Notes: a model not told the origin generated them from the letters alone. DNA of 12,261 bases from Sporisorium sorghi (GCA_023212695.1 JALCCG010000397.1:2634-14894), one strand, 5' to 3'. Counted from the first letter of the stretch, positions 1 to 8,216 are shown. Numbers and translations are program-made.

Positions 1-306
1 ACAAAAGCGCCCAGGGGGAGACAAGCGAATTGAAGTGACGGGGGTTCGCAGTTGGGCTGCCACCCCCGATCGTTTCCCCCCCCCCCCTCCCCCCCCCCCC
101 CCCCCCCCCCCCGCGTTGTTGTGCACTTCCCCCACTCCGATCAATTCGCCTGTTCACCACGTGGCGTCGCTTCCCCACGTTAGCACTCTCGCCGCTGTCT
201 CAATTACACAAGCCGCAGCCTACACCTCATCCAGAATCACAACGCACACACTCCATTCAGGCCTGAAATGATCGAAAAACAATGAAAATACGTCTAGGCT
301 TCTTCT
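1..306. other. Intergenic region downstream of UVE1
   Basis: I see no gene here. The stretch lies beyond the stop codon of the minus-strand UVE1 gene, so its right part should contain the UVE1 3' untranslated region and poly(A) site. No clear AATAAA-type signal is visible. It holds a long poly-C tract (listed separately). It also holds one palindromic CCACGTGG at 157-164, whose core CACGTG is the classic E-box bound by basic helix-loop-helix factors. Such a site could belong to the promoter of a gene beyond the left edge, but an isolated 6-8 bp match is weak evidence. The plus strand is pyrimidine-rich but opens no ATG-started frame of useful length. Confidence 0.6.
76..112. repeat. Poly-C tract (C12-T-C24)
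   Basis: Twelve C residues (76-87), a single T (88) and 24 C residues (89-112) form a nearly pure homopolymer. Long mononucleotide tracts between genes occur in smut-type genomes. The exact length is likely to be error-prone in any assembly. No function can be assigned. Confidence 0.9.
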
Positions 307-2562
307 TCAAGCCCTCTTCTTGCGCTTCTTGGCGCCGCCCGCCTCAACGGGAATGGTCTCGTGATCCGCAACCAGCTCCTCCGGCGGTGCACCTTGCGCA
401 AGGACCACCTTCTGGCCGTTGTCGACCATAGCAGCCTTGGCGCGCTTCTTCTGCGGCGCACTCGGCTCGGGTGTATCGGCACCACCTGCGGCGGCCTTCT
501 TCTTTCCACCTTTCTTGGGCTTGGCGTCCACATTGTCAGCGGCAACGCCGTCTTCGTCTACCTTGTCGACGTCATCCGCATCCTCGTCAGCAGCAGCGCC
601 TGGCTCGGTGCCAAACGGCCGCCTCTCCCTGCCAGCCTGCAACTCGGCGCGCACCCAGTCGGCTTCCATGTGCATGTCGCGCAGCACCTCTTCGCTCGTC
701 TTGACGTAGCCTTCTTCGCCGAACTTGGGATCGGGTGGGGCGAGCTCGACGCCTTCATCGTCGCCCACATCGGCACCTGGACCCGTGTAGACCCTTCCGA
801 GACGCTTGGCCACTTCTTTTGCCTTTGCGATGGCGCGCTCGGCTTTGGACAGACTCTTGGGGTTGAGCTGGACGGACGGTCCGCCTTCAGCCTCGTCGGG
901 ATCCTGTTTGGTCTTACCCTTGCGAGGCTCGCGCGCAAGACGCTCGCCACCGAGCTTGCTCTTTCGACCGGATGTCTTGACGCCAATGTCCTTGGCGGGG
1001 GGACGTAGCGATGCGTGCTTGACGGGACGCAGATCATAGATGCGGTACAGCTCGAGCACGGCTTGCTCCTTGTCCTTGGCTTCGATCATGAGATGCGCCT
1101 CTGCCGGCAGATCGGGCGGGAGGAAGCCACAGCGATCCGAATGTGCTCGACGCTCGCGCAGGTTCGACGCTCCCGGTCGAGGTTCGGAGAGATGGTACTT
1201 AGGTCGGATGCCCTTCTTGTGCCAGATGGCCTGGATCTCGGGCAACAGCTCGGACGGGGGTCGCGACGAAGGGCGAAGGAGATCGTGATGGAAATCGAAC
1301 ACCATCGGGATGTCGAGCTCCTTGCACAAGGGTAGTAGCTCCTCGGCGCTCCATGCCATCTCGTCGTTCTCGAGCACGAGTCGATCCTTGATGTTTTGGG
1401 ACAGCCGCGTGGTATACGTCTCGCGCATGCGGTTGAGCGTGGCTTCTCGATCGCCAAACGTGCCTCCGCCGTGGATGATCATGACGCTGTCCTTGCCCAT
1501 GCCCATGAGATCAAGCATCTCGCAGTGGGAGGTTAGATCACGGATGCTGGCTTCGATCACCTCGGGTCGATTGCTGCCAAGCTGAGTGAACTGTCCGGGG
1601 TGCATGGTGAGTCGATGACCGAGCTTCTTGGCCAAGTCACCAGCGGCACGCAGCTCCTTTTCGGCATACTTGAGCGAGTATCCGTACTTTTCGTGCGATG
1701 CAAAGGGAAAGACTTCCGAGGAGAGACGCATGAACTTGATGCTGTTCTCGTCGTTCCAAAGGATCATGGGGATCATGTCGCGTGCGTTGAGACGACCGAG
1801 CTCCTTGATGTAGTCGGGGCCTTGCTCGTCCATGGTCTTGATGCGGGCGGTGCGGCTGGAAAAGATGGGCGGTTCTTGCCATCTGAGAACAGTGTTGAGA
1901 CAGGCATAGCCGAGCTCACCGGTGAATCCCTGGCTGCGCTCTTGGCGTTTCTCTGGTGGTCCCTCGAGTCGGAAGTCTCGCTTGGGAACGTCCGGGATGT
2001 CGTAGACCACGTCTTTCTTGTTGCGCTTTGCGAGTCGACGGCCGTTCTTGTCTCTGCGGACAGGGTCGCCTTCTTCATCGAGCTCGATCTGATACTCTTC
2101 GCCATGGACGTTGACGCGGGTCTCGAAATGGGTGGGTGTCTCTACCTTTTCCTTTTTGGGTGCCTTGGCGCGCTTCTGTGGTGTCGGCTTGACCTCTTCG
2201 TCTGCGGAGGAGAGTTCGGACTCGTCGCTCCTGGGTAGAGTTGGAGGAGGAGAGGCGGCTTGCTTGATGATGGCGTCGGCTACTTTGCTTGAAATGGCTC
2301 TGGTGGAGGTGTCGGCTGGCTTGCCTTTGCGAATGCGTTTCGGTGGTGGAGCGAGCTCGGCGATATCGGGTGCATGTGCGTCTTCGGCATAGTTGATCGA
2401 GGCAGATGCGGATGCACGCCCACTCCGACGAACCATGGTTAAGGGGGACGTCGAAAAGTTGCTGATTGCAATGCGAGACGACTGGATGTGTACAGGTGCC
2501 TGATACTTGATGGATCGTGAGAGCAGCCGTGTCGAGGCGAACAGAGGACGGCAGCCAAACAT
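307..2562 (-). CDS. UVE1: UV-damage endonuclease (UVDE family), dual-start mitochondrial/nuclear
   Basis: Apurinic-independent endonuclease that nicks DNA 5' to cyclobutane dimers, 6-4 photoproducts and other lesions, starting alternative excision repair. The 751-residue product has a UVDE TIM-barrel at about residues 210-510, colinear with fission yeast Uve1 as I remember it. The metal-site residues are in place: H321 (MHPGQF), H364 (IIHGGG), E398 (LEND), D423 and H426 (DFHH), K455 and H457 (KYH), H474 (RAHSDR) and E494 (IEAKDKE). K455 matches the lysine that is carboxylated in the Thermus enzyme. The open frame extends upstream to 2712, but only from GTG; the first ATG is at 2562. Residues 1-42 lack acidic residues and end in FSTSP, as in a mitochondrial presequence. 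A second ATG at 2436 (residue 43) has the better context, AACCATGG. Basic nuclear-localisation-like runs lie at 73-82 and 129-139. The C-terminal 240 residues are disordered and Lys/Ala-rich. No intron is seen. Confidence 0.95.
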   Translation of the reverse strand: MFGCRPLFASTRLLSRSIKYQAPVHIQSSRIAISNFSTSPLTMVRRSGRASASASINYAEDAHAPDIAELAPPPKRIRKGKPADTSTRAISSKVADAIIKQAASPPPTLPRSDESELSSADEEVKPTPQKRAKAPKKEKVETPTHFETRVNVHGEEYQIELDEEGDPVRRDKNGRRLAKRNKKDVVYDIPDVPKRDFRLEGPPEKRQERSQGFTGELGYACLNTVLRWQEPPIFSSRTARIKTMDEQGPDYIKELGRLNARDMIPMILWNDENSIKFMRLSSEVFPFASHEKYGYSLKYAEKELRAAGDLAKKLGHRLTMHPGQFTQLGSNRPEVIEASIRDLTSHCEMLDLMGMGKDSVMIIHGGGTFGDREATLNRMRETYTTRLSQNIKDRLVLENDEMAWSAEELLPLCKELDIPMVFDFHHDLLRPSSRPPSELLPEIQAIWHKKGIRPKYHLSEPRPGASNLRERRAHSDRCGFLPPDLPAEAHLMIEAKDKEQAVLELYRIYDLRPVKHASLRPPAKDIGVKTSGRKSKLGGERLAREPRKGKTKQDPDEAEGGPSVQLNPKSLSKAERAIAKAKEVAKRLGRVYTGPGADVGDDEGVELAPPDPKFGEEGYVKTSEEVLRDMHMEADWVRAELQAGRERRPFGTEPGAAADEDADDVDKVDEDGVAADNVDAKPKKGGKKKAAAGGADTPEPSAPQKKRAKAAMVDNGQKVVLAQGAPPEELVADHETIPVEAGGAKKRKKRA
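2434..2436 (-). other. UVE1: Internal second start codon of UVE1 (short form)
   Basis: This ATG lies in frame, 42 codons inside the long UVE1 form, in the context AACCATGG (A at -3, G at +4). The upstream ATG at 2562 reads GTGCATGT, with T at -3 and T at +4. Ribosomes scanning past the weak first ATG would make a 709-residue protein without the presequence, starting MVRRSGRA. In fungi Uve1 is known in both nucleus and mitochondria, so leaky scanning or alternative transcription start is a reasonable inference. No expression data are available here. Confidence 0.6.
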
Positions 2563-2983
2563 GCACTGCACTGAGAGGGTGGATGGCAGACGAGCTTGCG
2601 CTGGATAGAGAATTGGAGAAGGCGGTAGTGGTGGTAGAACAAGAAAGCGATGCGGAACTGTTGGTCTCTCGCGCGTCAGACGTGACAATCCACTGCCATT
2701 CACATCCGTCACGCTTCCGACCGCAGCAAAAAGTTGGCAAGGCGGTGGCGTCTGTCGGCTGAGCAGCGAGTCGCATCAGTCACTTTGCAAGCGTCTCTTC
2801 CGGTGAGCTCATCGTGCGTTTTTCGCTTCCTGCAGGGTCGCATGCAAAGGTGGAGGCGGAACTGCAAAAAAAAATATTTCCGACCGAATTTTCTGACGAT
2901 CTTACAATCCTGAAATTTTTTCTTAGCGCTGCTTACCAATCTCGACAAGCTTAGCTGAGAACGTCATCTGCAAGGTGCCACTC

Positions 2984-3014
<31 letters not shown>

Positions 3015-3061
3015 GGTGGCTCAGCCTCTAACCTTCTCACCACAATCAACGATCGATCAAG
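2563..3061. promoter_or_regulatory. Divergent promoter region between UVE1 and the FMP25-like gene
   Basis: About 500 bp separate the two divergently oriented start codons, so both promoters must lie here. Visible elements are an A9 tract followed by TATTT near 2863-2878, an AT-rich stretch to about 2935, the T28 run at 2987-3014, and a palindromic GATCGATC at 3051-3058 just before the FMP25-like ATG. No TATA box can be assigned confidently to either gene. Poly(dA:dT) runs are nucleosome-excluding promoter elements in fungi. Uve1 in Cryptococcus is induced by light through the White Collar complex, which favours GATC-type sites. Linking that to the GATC sequences here is speculation. Confidence 0.6.
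2987..3014. repeat. Poly-T tract (T28)
   Basis: An uninterrupted run of 28 T residues ends 47 bp before the FMP25-like start codon. It is in the promoter or the 5' untranslated region of that gene. It may act as a nucleosome-free poly(dA:dT) element. Its exact length is liable to assembly error. Confidence 0.9.
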
Positions 3062-5356
3062 ATGGTGGCTCCTATCACGGTCGCAAGAGCCATGCCGGCT
3101 CGATCAGGTGCGGCTACGATGCTCACATCCACTGCTTTGCGCCGCCAAACAGCCTCATCTCTGCGAGCACATTCGACGTCGTCCAGCTCGAGAAGTGCCT
3201 CTACCGCAACCCAACATGCTGGTCGCACTGGAGCACGATATACAACCGCTGCTGCTGCTGTCACGGCGGTCGCTCTGACCACCTGGTACGCTACTGCCGC
3301 GCCCGTGCACAACGAGGCTGCACCCTCGGTCGCAACCAACAGCGACATCACCCCGACCACCATGTCGCAGCAAGACCAGATGCGCCAGCGTGCAAAGCTG
3401 CAGGGCGTCTACGCCTGGGGTTCCAACCGATACAACGTCGTTGCACCTGATGCTCCGCAAGTGACGCTCATTCGCTCGCCTCGCTCCATTCCCTTCTTCG
3501 ACGGCGTCGCTTTGCGAGACATCAATCTGCGAGAGAAGCATGGCGTCGCTGTCGATGCCGACGGTGATGTCTACCAATGGGGTCTCGGCTTCTTTGATCC
3601 TACCCTGCGTGAAGCTACCGCAATCGAGGACGTTCCGCTTGGCCGACGACGCGAAAAGGTGAGCGCCAACCTCAATGCTCCTCTCGGCAGCACAGCCAGC
3701 TTGGTGCTCAACCCCGTCAAGACGCTCACCGGCAAGAACATCATCAAGGTCGAAGCGACAGAGGAAAAGATCTACGCTCTTTCCAAGGACGGCCATGTTT
3801 ACATCTTCTCAGCAGTCCAGCAGCTTCAGGCCAAGCCCAAGTATCCCGGCTGGTCGCCCAACCCGCTCAAGCTGTTCAATGCGTTTGCCAGCCCCACCAT
3901 TGACCACGAGGTGCTCCACCCAGCCCCTTCCGCTCACTGGGGTAGCACCGAAAAGGTGCACGACATCGTCGCCGGCGACCACCACCTCCTCTCCATCTCG
4001 AACAAGGGCCGCACCTTTGCTACTCCCATCGGCGAAGAGGGCAATGCATTCGGTCAGCTCGGCACACGCCGTGTCTGGCTCAACTCTCCACGCACTCCGG
4101 ACAGCAAGCCCGGTCACGTCGAGACGCTGCTCGAGCCACGCGTCTTTGCCGAACTCGAAGAGAACCACGGCGGGCGTCCCATCGCGACCCTCGTGCCGTC
4201 TGGCTGGCTGCCTGCCCCGTCTTCCGAGACCAATCGCACGTCCAAGCCCAGGGCTAGCTCTGAACCTGCCTTTGAGACCAGCACCGACCCGGCACCACCT
4301 CCCAAGGCGCTCACTGAGCCGAGTGGCAGCATTCGTTGGTGCACCACCCTTCACGAGATCCCCGCTCTCCGCAACGTCAACGTCGTCCAGATCGCCGCCG
4401 GCAACGAGCACTCGCTTGCACGCACCCACGACGGACGCGTGCTTGCCTGGGGTCGTCACACCCACGGCCAGTGCGGTCTAGGTCCCAGCTTCAGCATGGA
4501 GTGCGTGCCCGTCCCCACCGAAGTGGTGCTCAGCCGCTCCTTCCCCAACAGCTCGCTCGATGTGCGCGCCAGCTCGATTGCCGCGGGTGCCGACAACTCG
4601 TTCTTTATGACCACGCGTCGCGAGACTGCTGGTGCAGGTAACGGCCTCAAGATCGACCTACTCGCGTCTGGCAAAGGTCAATGGGGTACGATCGGCAACG
4701 CCACGTGGAGCCAGGTCGTATCACAGCCTTCGCGAGTCAAGACGGTCTCGGGCCTCATGGAGTTCTCTGAAGCAACGGGTAAAACTCATCCCGTCCCCAT
4801 CCACAGCATCAGCATCGGCAAGCCGGGCCACGCCGCGCTTGTGCTCGATACCGTCGAGACTGCAGGCCACCTTGCATTCGGCAGGGACGTGATGGTCTGG
4901 GGCGCCAATGCCGGATTCCAACTGGGTCTCAGCAAGCGGTCCAACCTGGCGGTGCCGCAGCATCTCAAGCCGCTGCCGCCGCTCACCTCGGTTGCGGGTG
5001 GCAGCGTGCTTTCGGAGCAGGACGGCATCGTGGTCAGCCCGGCAAAGACAGCGGCTCTGGCAGCAGCGACGATGCCTACTGTGGATCCCATGCTGCGCGA
5101 GGCGGATATCAACTCGGGTGCGCTCACGCACATGCCGCACAACCGCCTGCAGTTGGCATCTAAGACCAAGTCGGATACGCGCCTGCCGCCGACCATTTCG
5201 GCCAAGGACCAGTTGACGCCTGCTGCGCCTGCTACGCCTGGAGCGGCGGCTGCACCGGCGGCTCAGCAGGGTAAAGCGAAGAAGGGCTTGACGGTGGAAG
5301 AGAGCATCAAGGCGGGCACTGTGTCTACGGTGGTGTATTGGAAGATTGTCGAGTGA
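3062..5356 (+). CDS. FMP25: Mitochondrial RCC1-repeat protein, Fmp25-like
   Basis: The 764-residue protein is predicted to sit in the mitochondrial inner membrane. Yeast Fmp25 is known to be needed for early assembly of respiratory complex III. The first ~58 residues are rich in Arg, Ser, Thr and Ala with no acidic residue, fitting a presequence. An alanine-rich hydrophobic segment at about 60-80 could be one membrane span. RCC1-type blades follow: YAWGSNRY at 117, VYQWGLGFF at 170, a degenerate blade at 238-249, GNAFGQLG at 327, VLAWGRHTHGQCGLG at 460, SGKGQWGTIGN at 536 and VMVWGANAGFQLGL at 610. The WGSNRY opening is typical of the Fmp25 branch and unlike nuclear RCC1. A Pro/Ser-rich insert of about 85 residues (340-425) interrupts the propeller, and the last ~100 residues are Ala/Pro-rich. 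The start has a good context (A at -3, G at +4). No intron is needed. Exact orthology is inferred. Confidence 0.85.
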   Translation: MVAPITVARAMPARSGAATMLTSTALRRQTASSLRAHSTSSSSRSASTATQHAGRTGARYTTAAAAVTAVALTTWYATAAPVHNEAAPSVATNSDITPTTMSQQDQMRQRAKLQGVYAWGSNRYNVVAPDAPQVTLIRSPRSIPFFDGVALRDINLREKHGVAVDADGDVYQWGLGFFDPTLREATAIEDVPLGRRREKVSANLNAPLGSTASLVLNPVKTLTGKNIIKVEATEEKIYALSKDGHVYIFSAVQQLQAKPKYPGWSPNPLKLFNAFASPTIDHEVLHPAPSAHWGSTEKVHDIVAGDHHLLSISNKGRTFATPIGEEGNAFGQLGTRRVWLNSPRTPDSKPGHVETLLEPRVFAELEENHGGRPIATLVPSGWLPAPSSETNRTSKPRASSEPAFETSTDPAPPPKALTEPSGSIRWCTTLHEIPALRNVNVVQIAAGNEHSLARTHDGRVLAWGRHTHGQCGLGPSFSMECVPVPTEVVLSRSFPNSSLDVRASSIAAGADNSFFMTTRRETAGAGNGLKIDLLASGKGQWGTIGNATWSQVVSQPSRVKTVSGLMEFSEATGKTHPVPIHSISIGKPGHAALVLDTVETAGHLAFGRDVMVWGANAGFQLGLSKRSNLAVPQHLKPLPPLTSVAGGSVLSEQDGIVVSPAKTAALAAATMPTVDPMLREADINSGALTHMPHNRLQLASKTKSDTRLPPTISAKDQLTPAAPATPGAAAAPAAQQGKAKKGLTVEESIKAGTVSTVVYWKIVE

Positions 5357-5633
5357 GCGCTTGTGACTGCAGAAAGGAAATGTAAAGTACGGTCTCAATG
5401 TTACATGTATCGATTCAAATTCTGTTGCGGCTTGTTGAGGAGATCGTTGTGCGGTGTTGATGAGGGCGGCGAGAACAAAGGGTCGTGTGGAGGCTTTGAC
5501 GAGAAGAAATTTTTTTTTGGAAGCCATCAAGTCCGAAACCCGAGTGCGGTGTATGAAATTCTTGTTCCTCCAACACCACTTCATAAACTCTCTCACCACC
5601 GCTCATAACCCGTCGAACCTGTCCAACACAGCG
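5357..5633. promoter_or_regulatory. Intergenic region with probable EFM5 promoter
   Basis: This 277-bp gap separates two genes on the same strand. It should hold the 3' end of the FMP25-like transcript and the promoter of the methyltransferase gene. A T9 run lies at 5510-5518. Pyrimidine-rich sequence precedes the ATG at 5634, as is common in fungal 5' leaders. The methyltransferase frame stays open back to 5454, including an ATG at 5460, but those 60 codons do not resemble the family and look like leader sequence. No TATA box is evident. Confidence 0.45.
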
Positions 5634-6602
5634 ATGGCATCCACAGAAGCAGGGGAGACTTACGACCTCGACACGTCGGCGCTCGCGGCGCTGGACAAGT
5701 TCCGAGCCGAGAAAGCTGCCGAGGAAGCGTCGCTGCTCAAGTTCGCCTCCTCGTCCACATCGGCACGCAAGTCGAAAAAGAACAAGCCAGCAAAGCAGAG
5801 CAAGCCACTAACGCCGGAGGAAGAGGCGGCAGAGGAAGCGAAAGCAGAAGCGGCGCTGCTAGCAGAGATCGAGGCGATCGCCGACCTGGAGCGGCTGAAC
5901 GGCGTGGCACCGGATTCGGCCGACTCGATGCTCGCGGACTTGTCGTCGCGACTGCGCGTCGATGGCAGCGACGACGAGGAAGCCACATCAGCAGCACCAG
6001 GGAGATCGCTGGACGTAGATACGTTCCGCAAAACATTCGGCGAAAGCTGGCAGCTCTCGCAATTTTGGTACTCGGCCAAATTCGTGCACCAGCTCTCGCA
6101 GCTCATCTTCCGGCTCGTCTCCTCACTCCCCGATTCCACACCCATCCCGTCCTCCCCAACCGACGTCCGCACAGCATTCGGCAGCGCGCGTGTCGCCTTC
6201 CTCTGCTGCCCCACCGCCTGGGTCGGTTTCGTACACGAGCACCCAACCCTCCAACCTCAAGCCTTCGTCTTCGAGGTCGACAAACGCTTCCACGCGCTCA
6301 GCAAAACGTCGTTTGTCTACTACAACCTGCACGAGCCCGAGCAGGTGCCTGCTGAAATGCGGGGGTCTTTTGACGTGATCGTCGCTGACCCGCCTTTCCT
6401 CAATGCGGACACGCAGGGGAAGGTGGCGCAGACGGCGCGGCTGCTGGCTAAGCCGCAGGGGTGCAGGTTTCTGCTGTGCACGGGGGATAGTATTGCAGAG
6501 GAAGCGAGGCAGATGTATGGAGAGCCGGCACTGGAGAGGCTCGATCTCGAGGTGGAGCACCACGGGCTGGCGAATGCGTTTGGTATTTGGGGTCGTATCT
6601 AG
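5634..6602 (+). CDS. EFM5: eEF1A lysine N-methyltransferase, Efm5/EEF1AKMT1 family
   Basis: Cytosolic S-adenosylmethionine-dependent enzyme. Yeast Efm5 and human EEF1AKMT1 (formerly N6AMT2) trimethylate Lys79 of elongation factor eEF1A. The 322-residue product has the family hallmarks in order: a short leader TSALAALDKF (14-23), ESWQLSQFWYS (127-137), a Rossmann-type core with FVFEVDKRF (201-209), the catalytic-loop motif ADPPF (241-245), and FLLCTG (269-274). The DPPF motif explains the old label 'N6-adenine methyltransferase'. I chose ATG 5634 because MASTEAG leads straight into the conserved leader, its context is good (G at -3, G at +4), and the preceding frame lacks similarity. Between leader and core lies a Lys/Ala/Glu-rich segment of about 95 residues (30-125), probably disordered or coiled-coil. 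It makes the protein longer than the yeast (about 248) and human (about 214) forms. The gene converges on the hotdog-protein gene with a 124-bp gap. Confidence 0.92.
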   Translation: MASTEAGETYDLDTSALAALDKFRAEKAAEEASLLKFASSSTSARKSKKNKPAKQSKPLTPEEEAAEEAKAEAALLAEIEAIADLERLNGVAPDSADSMLADLSSRLRVDGSDDEEATSAAPGRSLDVDTFRKTFGESWQLSQFWYSAKFVHQLSQLIFRLVSSLPDSTPIPSSPTDVRTAFGSARVAFLCCPTAWVGFVHEHPTLQPQAFVFEVDKRFHALSKTSFVYYNLHEPEQVPAEMRGSFDVIVADPPFLNADTQGKVAQTARLLAKPQGCRFLLCTGDSIAEEARQMYGEPALERLDLEVEHHGLANAFGIWGRI

Positions 6603-6726
6603 ATCGGAACTCTATAATGGATATCGTCGTAAGGAAGCTGTTGGCTCTCGTAGTGTGCGGGGAAAGCGCTATCTATGTGTGATGTTGTGGAGGTGAAGAT
6701 GAAGCAAAAGTGACTGCCACGCCAGC

Positions 6727-7851
6727 TCACCCCTCAATCGCCTGCTTGATCGCCTCTGCGTCCAAAAAGTACTTTGCATACCTGGGCTCGACAAAGATCG
6801 CCCGGCACTCCAACAGCAGCTTACCGTGCACATCGCTCACCGTGCCCTTGACCACCGCCTTCCTACCCCTGTGCTCCACCAGCTCGGTCTGCAACACCAC
6901 AAACTGGTTCGCCATGGTCGGTTTGCGATAATCGATCTCCAGCCTTGCCGTGACGCCGATCTTGCCGGGCAAATTGTACATTGCTGTTCTGGCGAGTGCT
7001 TCATCGCACACTGTGGCGAGCATGCCGCCGTGGACGATGCCGTCGTGTCCGCACAGGCTGCGTCCGAGGTGGAGGACGAGGATGCTGTCGCCCTCTGCGC
7101 CGCCGAGCTGTTTTGCGCCGTTGCCGGTCTTTGTGAATACGAGCGGTGGGACTGCGACCATGCCCGGCCCGCGGAGCGAGCCAGCGGTGAGGTTGTGCTG
7201 CGCCTTCTCCCTGCTGTACTTGAGATACGGTCGAGTGAGCACATACTGGTGCGTGTCCGCAGCGCCGTCCTCCACCGGCGGCCCGGCAACCGCAACGTTC
7301 GCCCCGGACACCCGACCGTGCGCAGGCACCTCGACGGTCGTACTCGCATCGAGGTCCGTAATGTGCTTGCCCTGCGAACGGAGCACTTCGAGTTCCGCCG
7401 CCGAGCCGTGCGCCACAGACGTCGCCATCAGTCGCTTGACGACGGGCAGTGCGTGCATGGCATCCTCGATCTCGCGCATGTGCGCCTCGGCTTCCGGACC
7501 GTCCGATCGCAGCCGCGGCGGCGAGACGGGCTTGTAGAGCAGCTTGAGCACCTCGGGCGGATAGAGCGAGCCAAAGAGGTAGGAGGTAACGCCCACCAAA
7601 GAGAGCGCGATGTTAGCCTTGATGAGTGTGCCGCTGCCAGCTACTTTTGGTGTGGGCGAGGTGGCGAATGCTCTACGTTGTGGTGCGGTCGTTGCTGCTG
7701 TTGCTGTCGATGCTTGCGGGACGGTTGAGATTCGTGGAGCAGTGAAAGGGGTGGGAGGTCGGATCCAGCATGCTGACGCCGGTAGAGTGGCTCTCGAGCT
7801 AGACAAAGCAAAGCGCTGCGAAAGAGCAGCTATTGACGTTGTTGAGCGCAT
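6727..7851 (-). CDS. Mitochondrial hotdog-fold thioesterase-like protein
   Basis: The 374-residue protein probably hydrolyses acyl-CoA or another thioester in mitochondria; the substrate is unknown. The N-terminus (1-65) is rich in Ser, Thr, Ala and Arg, has no acidic residues and ends QRRAFATSP, a typical presequence with cleavage region. A hydrophobic segment at about 75-98 could be a single membrane anchor. The hotdog (4HBT/PaaI-like) domain spans about 225-355. It contains GIVHGGMLATVCDEALA (271-287), where HGG and the downstream Asp283 correspond to the usual active-site turn and helix. The strand motif ARLEIDYRKP follows at 302-311. Layout and length fit the fungal UPF0644/Fmp10-type mitochondrial group, as I recall it, and more loosely animal THEM4/THEM5. 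The start at 7851 has A at -3. A 5S rRNA gene on the same strand ends about 350 bp upstream, so the promoter lies between. Confidence 0.82.
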   Translation of the reverse strand: MRSTTSIAALSQRFALSSSRATLPASACWIRPPTPFTAPRISTVPQASTATAATTAPQRRAFATSPTPKVAGSGTLIKANIALSLVGVTSYLFGSLYPPEVLKLLYKPVSPPRLRSDGPEAEAHMREIEDAMHALPVVKRLMATSVAHGSAAELEVLRSQGKHITDLDASTTVEVPAHGRVSGANVAVAGPPVEDGAADTHQYVLTRPYLKYSREKAQHNLTAGSLRGPGMVAVPPLVFTKTGNGAKQLGGAEGDSILVLHLGRSLCGHDGIVHGGMLATVCDEALARTAMYNLPGKIGVTARLEIDYRKPTMANQFVVLQTELVEHRGRKAVVKGTVSDVHGKLLLECRAIFVEPRYAKYFLDAEAIKQAIEG

Positions 7852-8201
7852 TGTCAGCAGGTGATCGCCTTTTCCGATTCAATGAGAGACAATAATGAGG
7901 ATGGTGATAGCTGAAGAGAAAGAAAGGAGCACCGAGCCAGTGCGTGTCTGTTTGCGCAGTTTTGCTTTGCTTTTGCGCGTGTGTGTGTTTTGTGTTGGTT
8001 TGAAATTTTGGCCGGATTGCCGGTTGATCCGAGATGATTTTTGTTGCTGATTTTTCCCTTCTTCTCAACATGGCGGCTCAATTTCGGAGAATTTTCGAAC
8101 ACCGCCTTTGGGATCTGTGAATCGACCCCAAAAAAGAGGAGACCAGCAAGGATCCGCTTCAACAGCAAAAGAAAGAGAACGGCAGAGGATTGGTACAGAG
8201 C
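7852..8201. promoter_or_regulatory. Promoter and leader region of the hotdog-protein gene
   Basis: These 350 bp lie between the hotdog gene start and the Pol III terminator of the 5S gene, both read on the minus strand. The part at 7955-8025 is strongly G/T-rich on the plus strand, hence A/C-rich on the transcribed-equivalent strand, as in fungal 5' leaders. I found no coding exon, TATA box or strong palindrome. The Pol II promoter of the hotdog gene must fit in this gap, or overlap the 5S gene. Confidence 0.45.
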
Positions 8202-8215
8202 AAAAAAAAAAAAAA
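8202..8215 (-). terminator. RNA polymerase III terminator (T14) of the 5S gene
   Basis: On the minus strand the mature 5S end is followed after a single G by 14 consecutive T residues. A run of T residues on the non-template strand is the Pol III termination signal, and 5-6 usually suffice in fungi. This run is much longer than required and should terminate efficiently. Confidence 0.9.
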
Positions 8216-8216
8216 C

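Noticed and set aside
2563..2712. N-terminal extension of UVE1 to 2712
   Set aside because: The first codon is GTG, not ATG, and these 50 residues are Pro/Leu-rich and unlike any targeting or catalytic segment. They are most likely 5' leader.
4721..5599. 292-codon minus-strand frame opposite the FMP25-like and EFM5 genes
   Set aside because: It is Arg/Ser-rich low-complexity and antisense to two well-supported genes. It shows no recognisable family.
5454..5633. 60-codon extension of the EFM5 frame
   Set aside because: It begins at GTG (an ATG follows at 5460) and shows no similarity to the family. The conserved leader begins just after ATG 5634.
6826..7728. 300-codon plus-strand frame opposite the hotdog-protein gene
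   Set aside because: Its composition is an antisense shadow (Arg, His, Val, Cys-rich) and no motif is present. The hotdog domain on the other strand explains the sequence.
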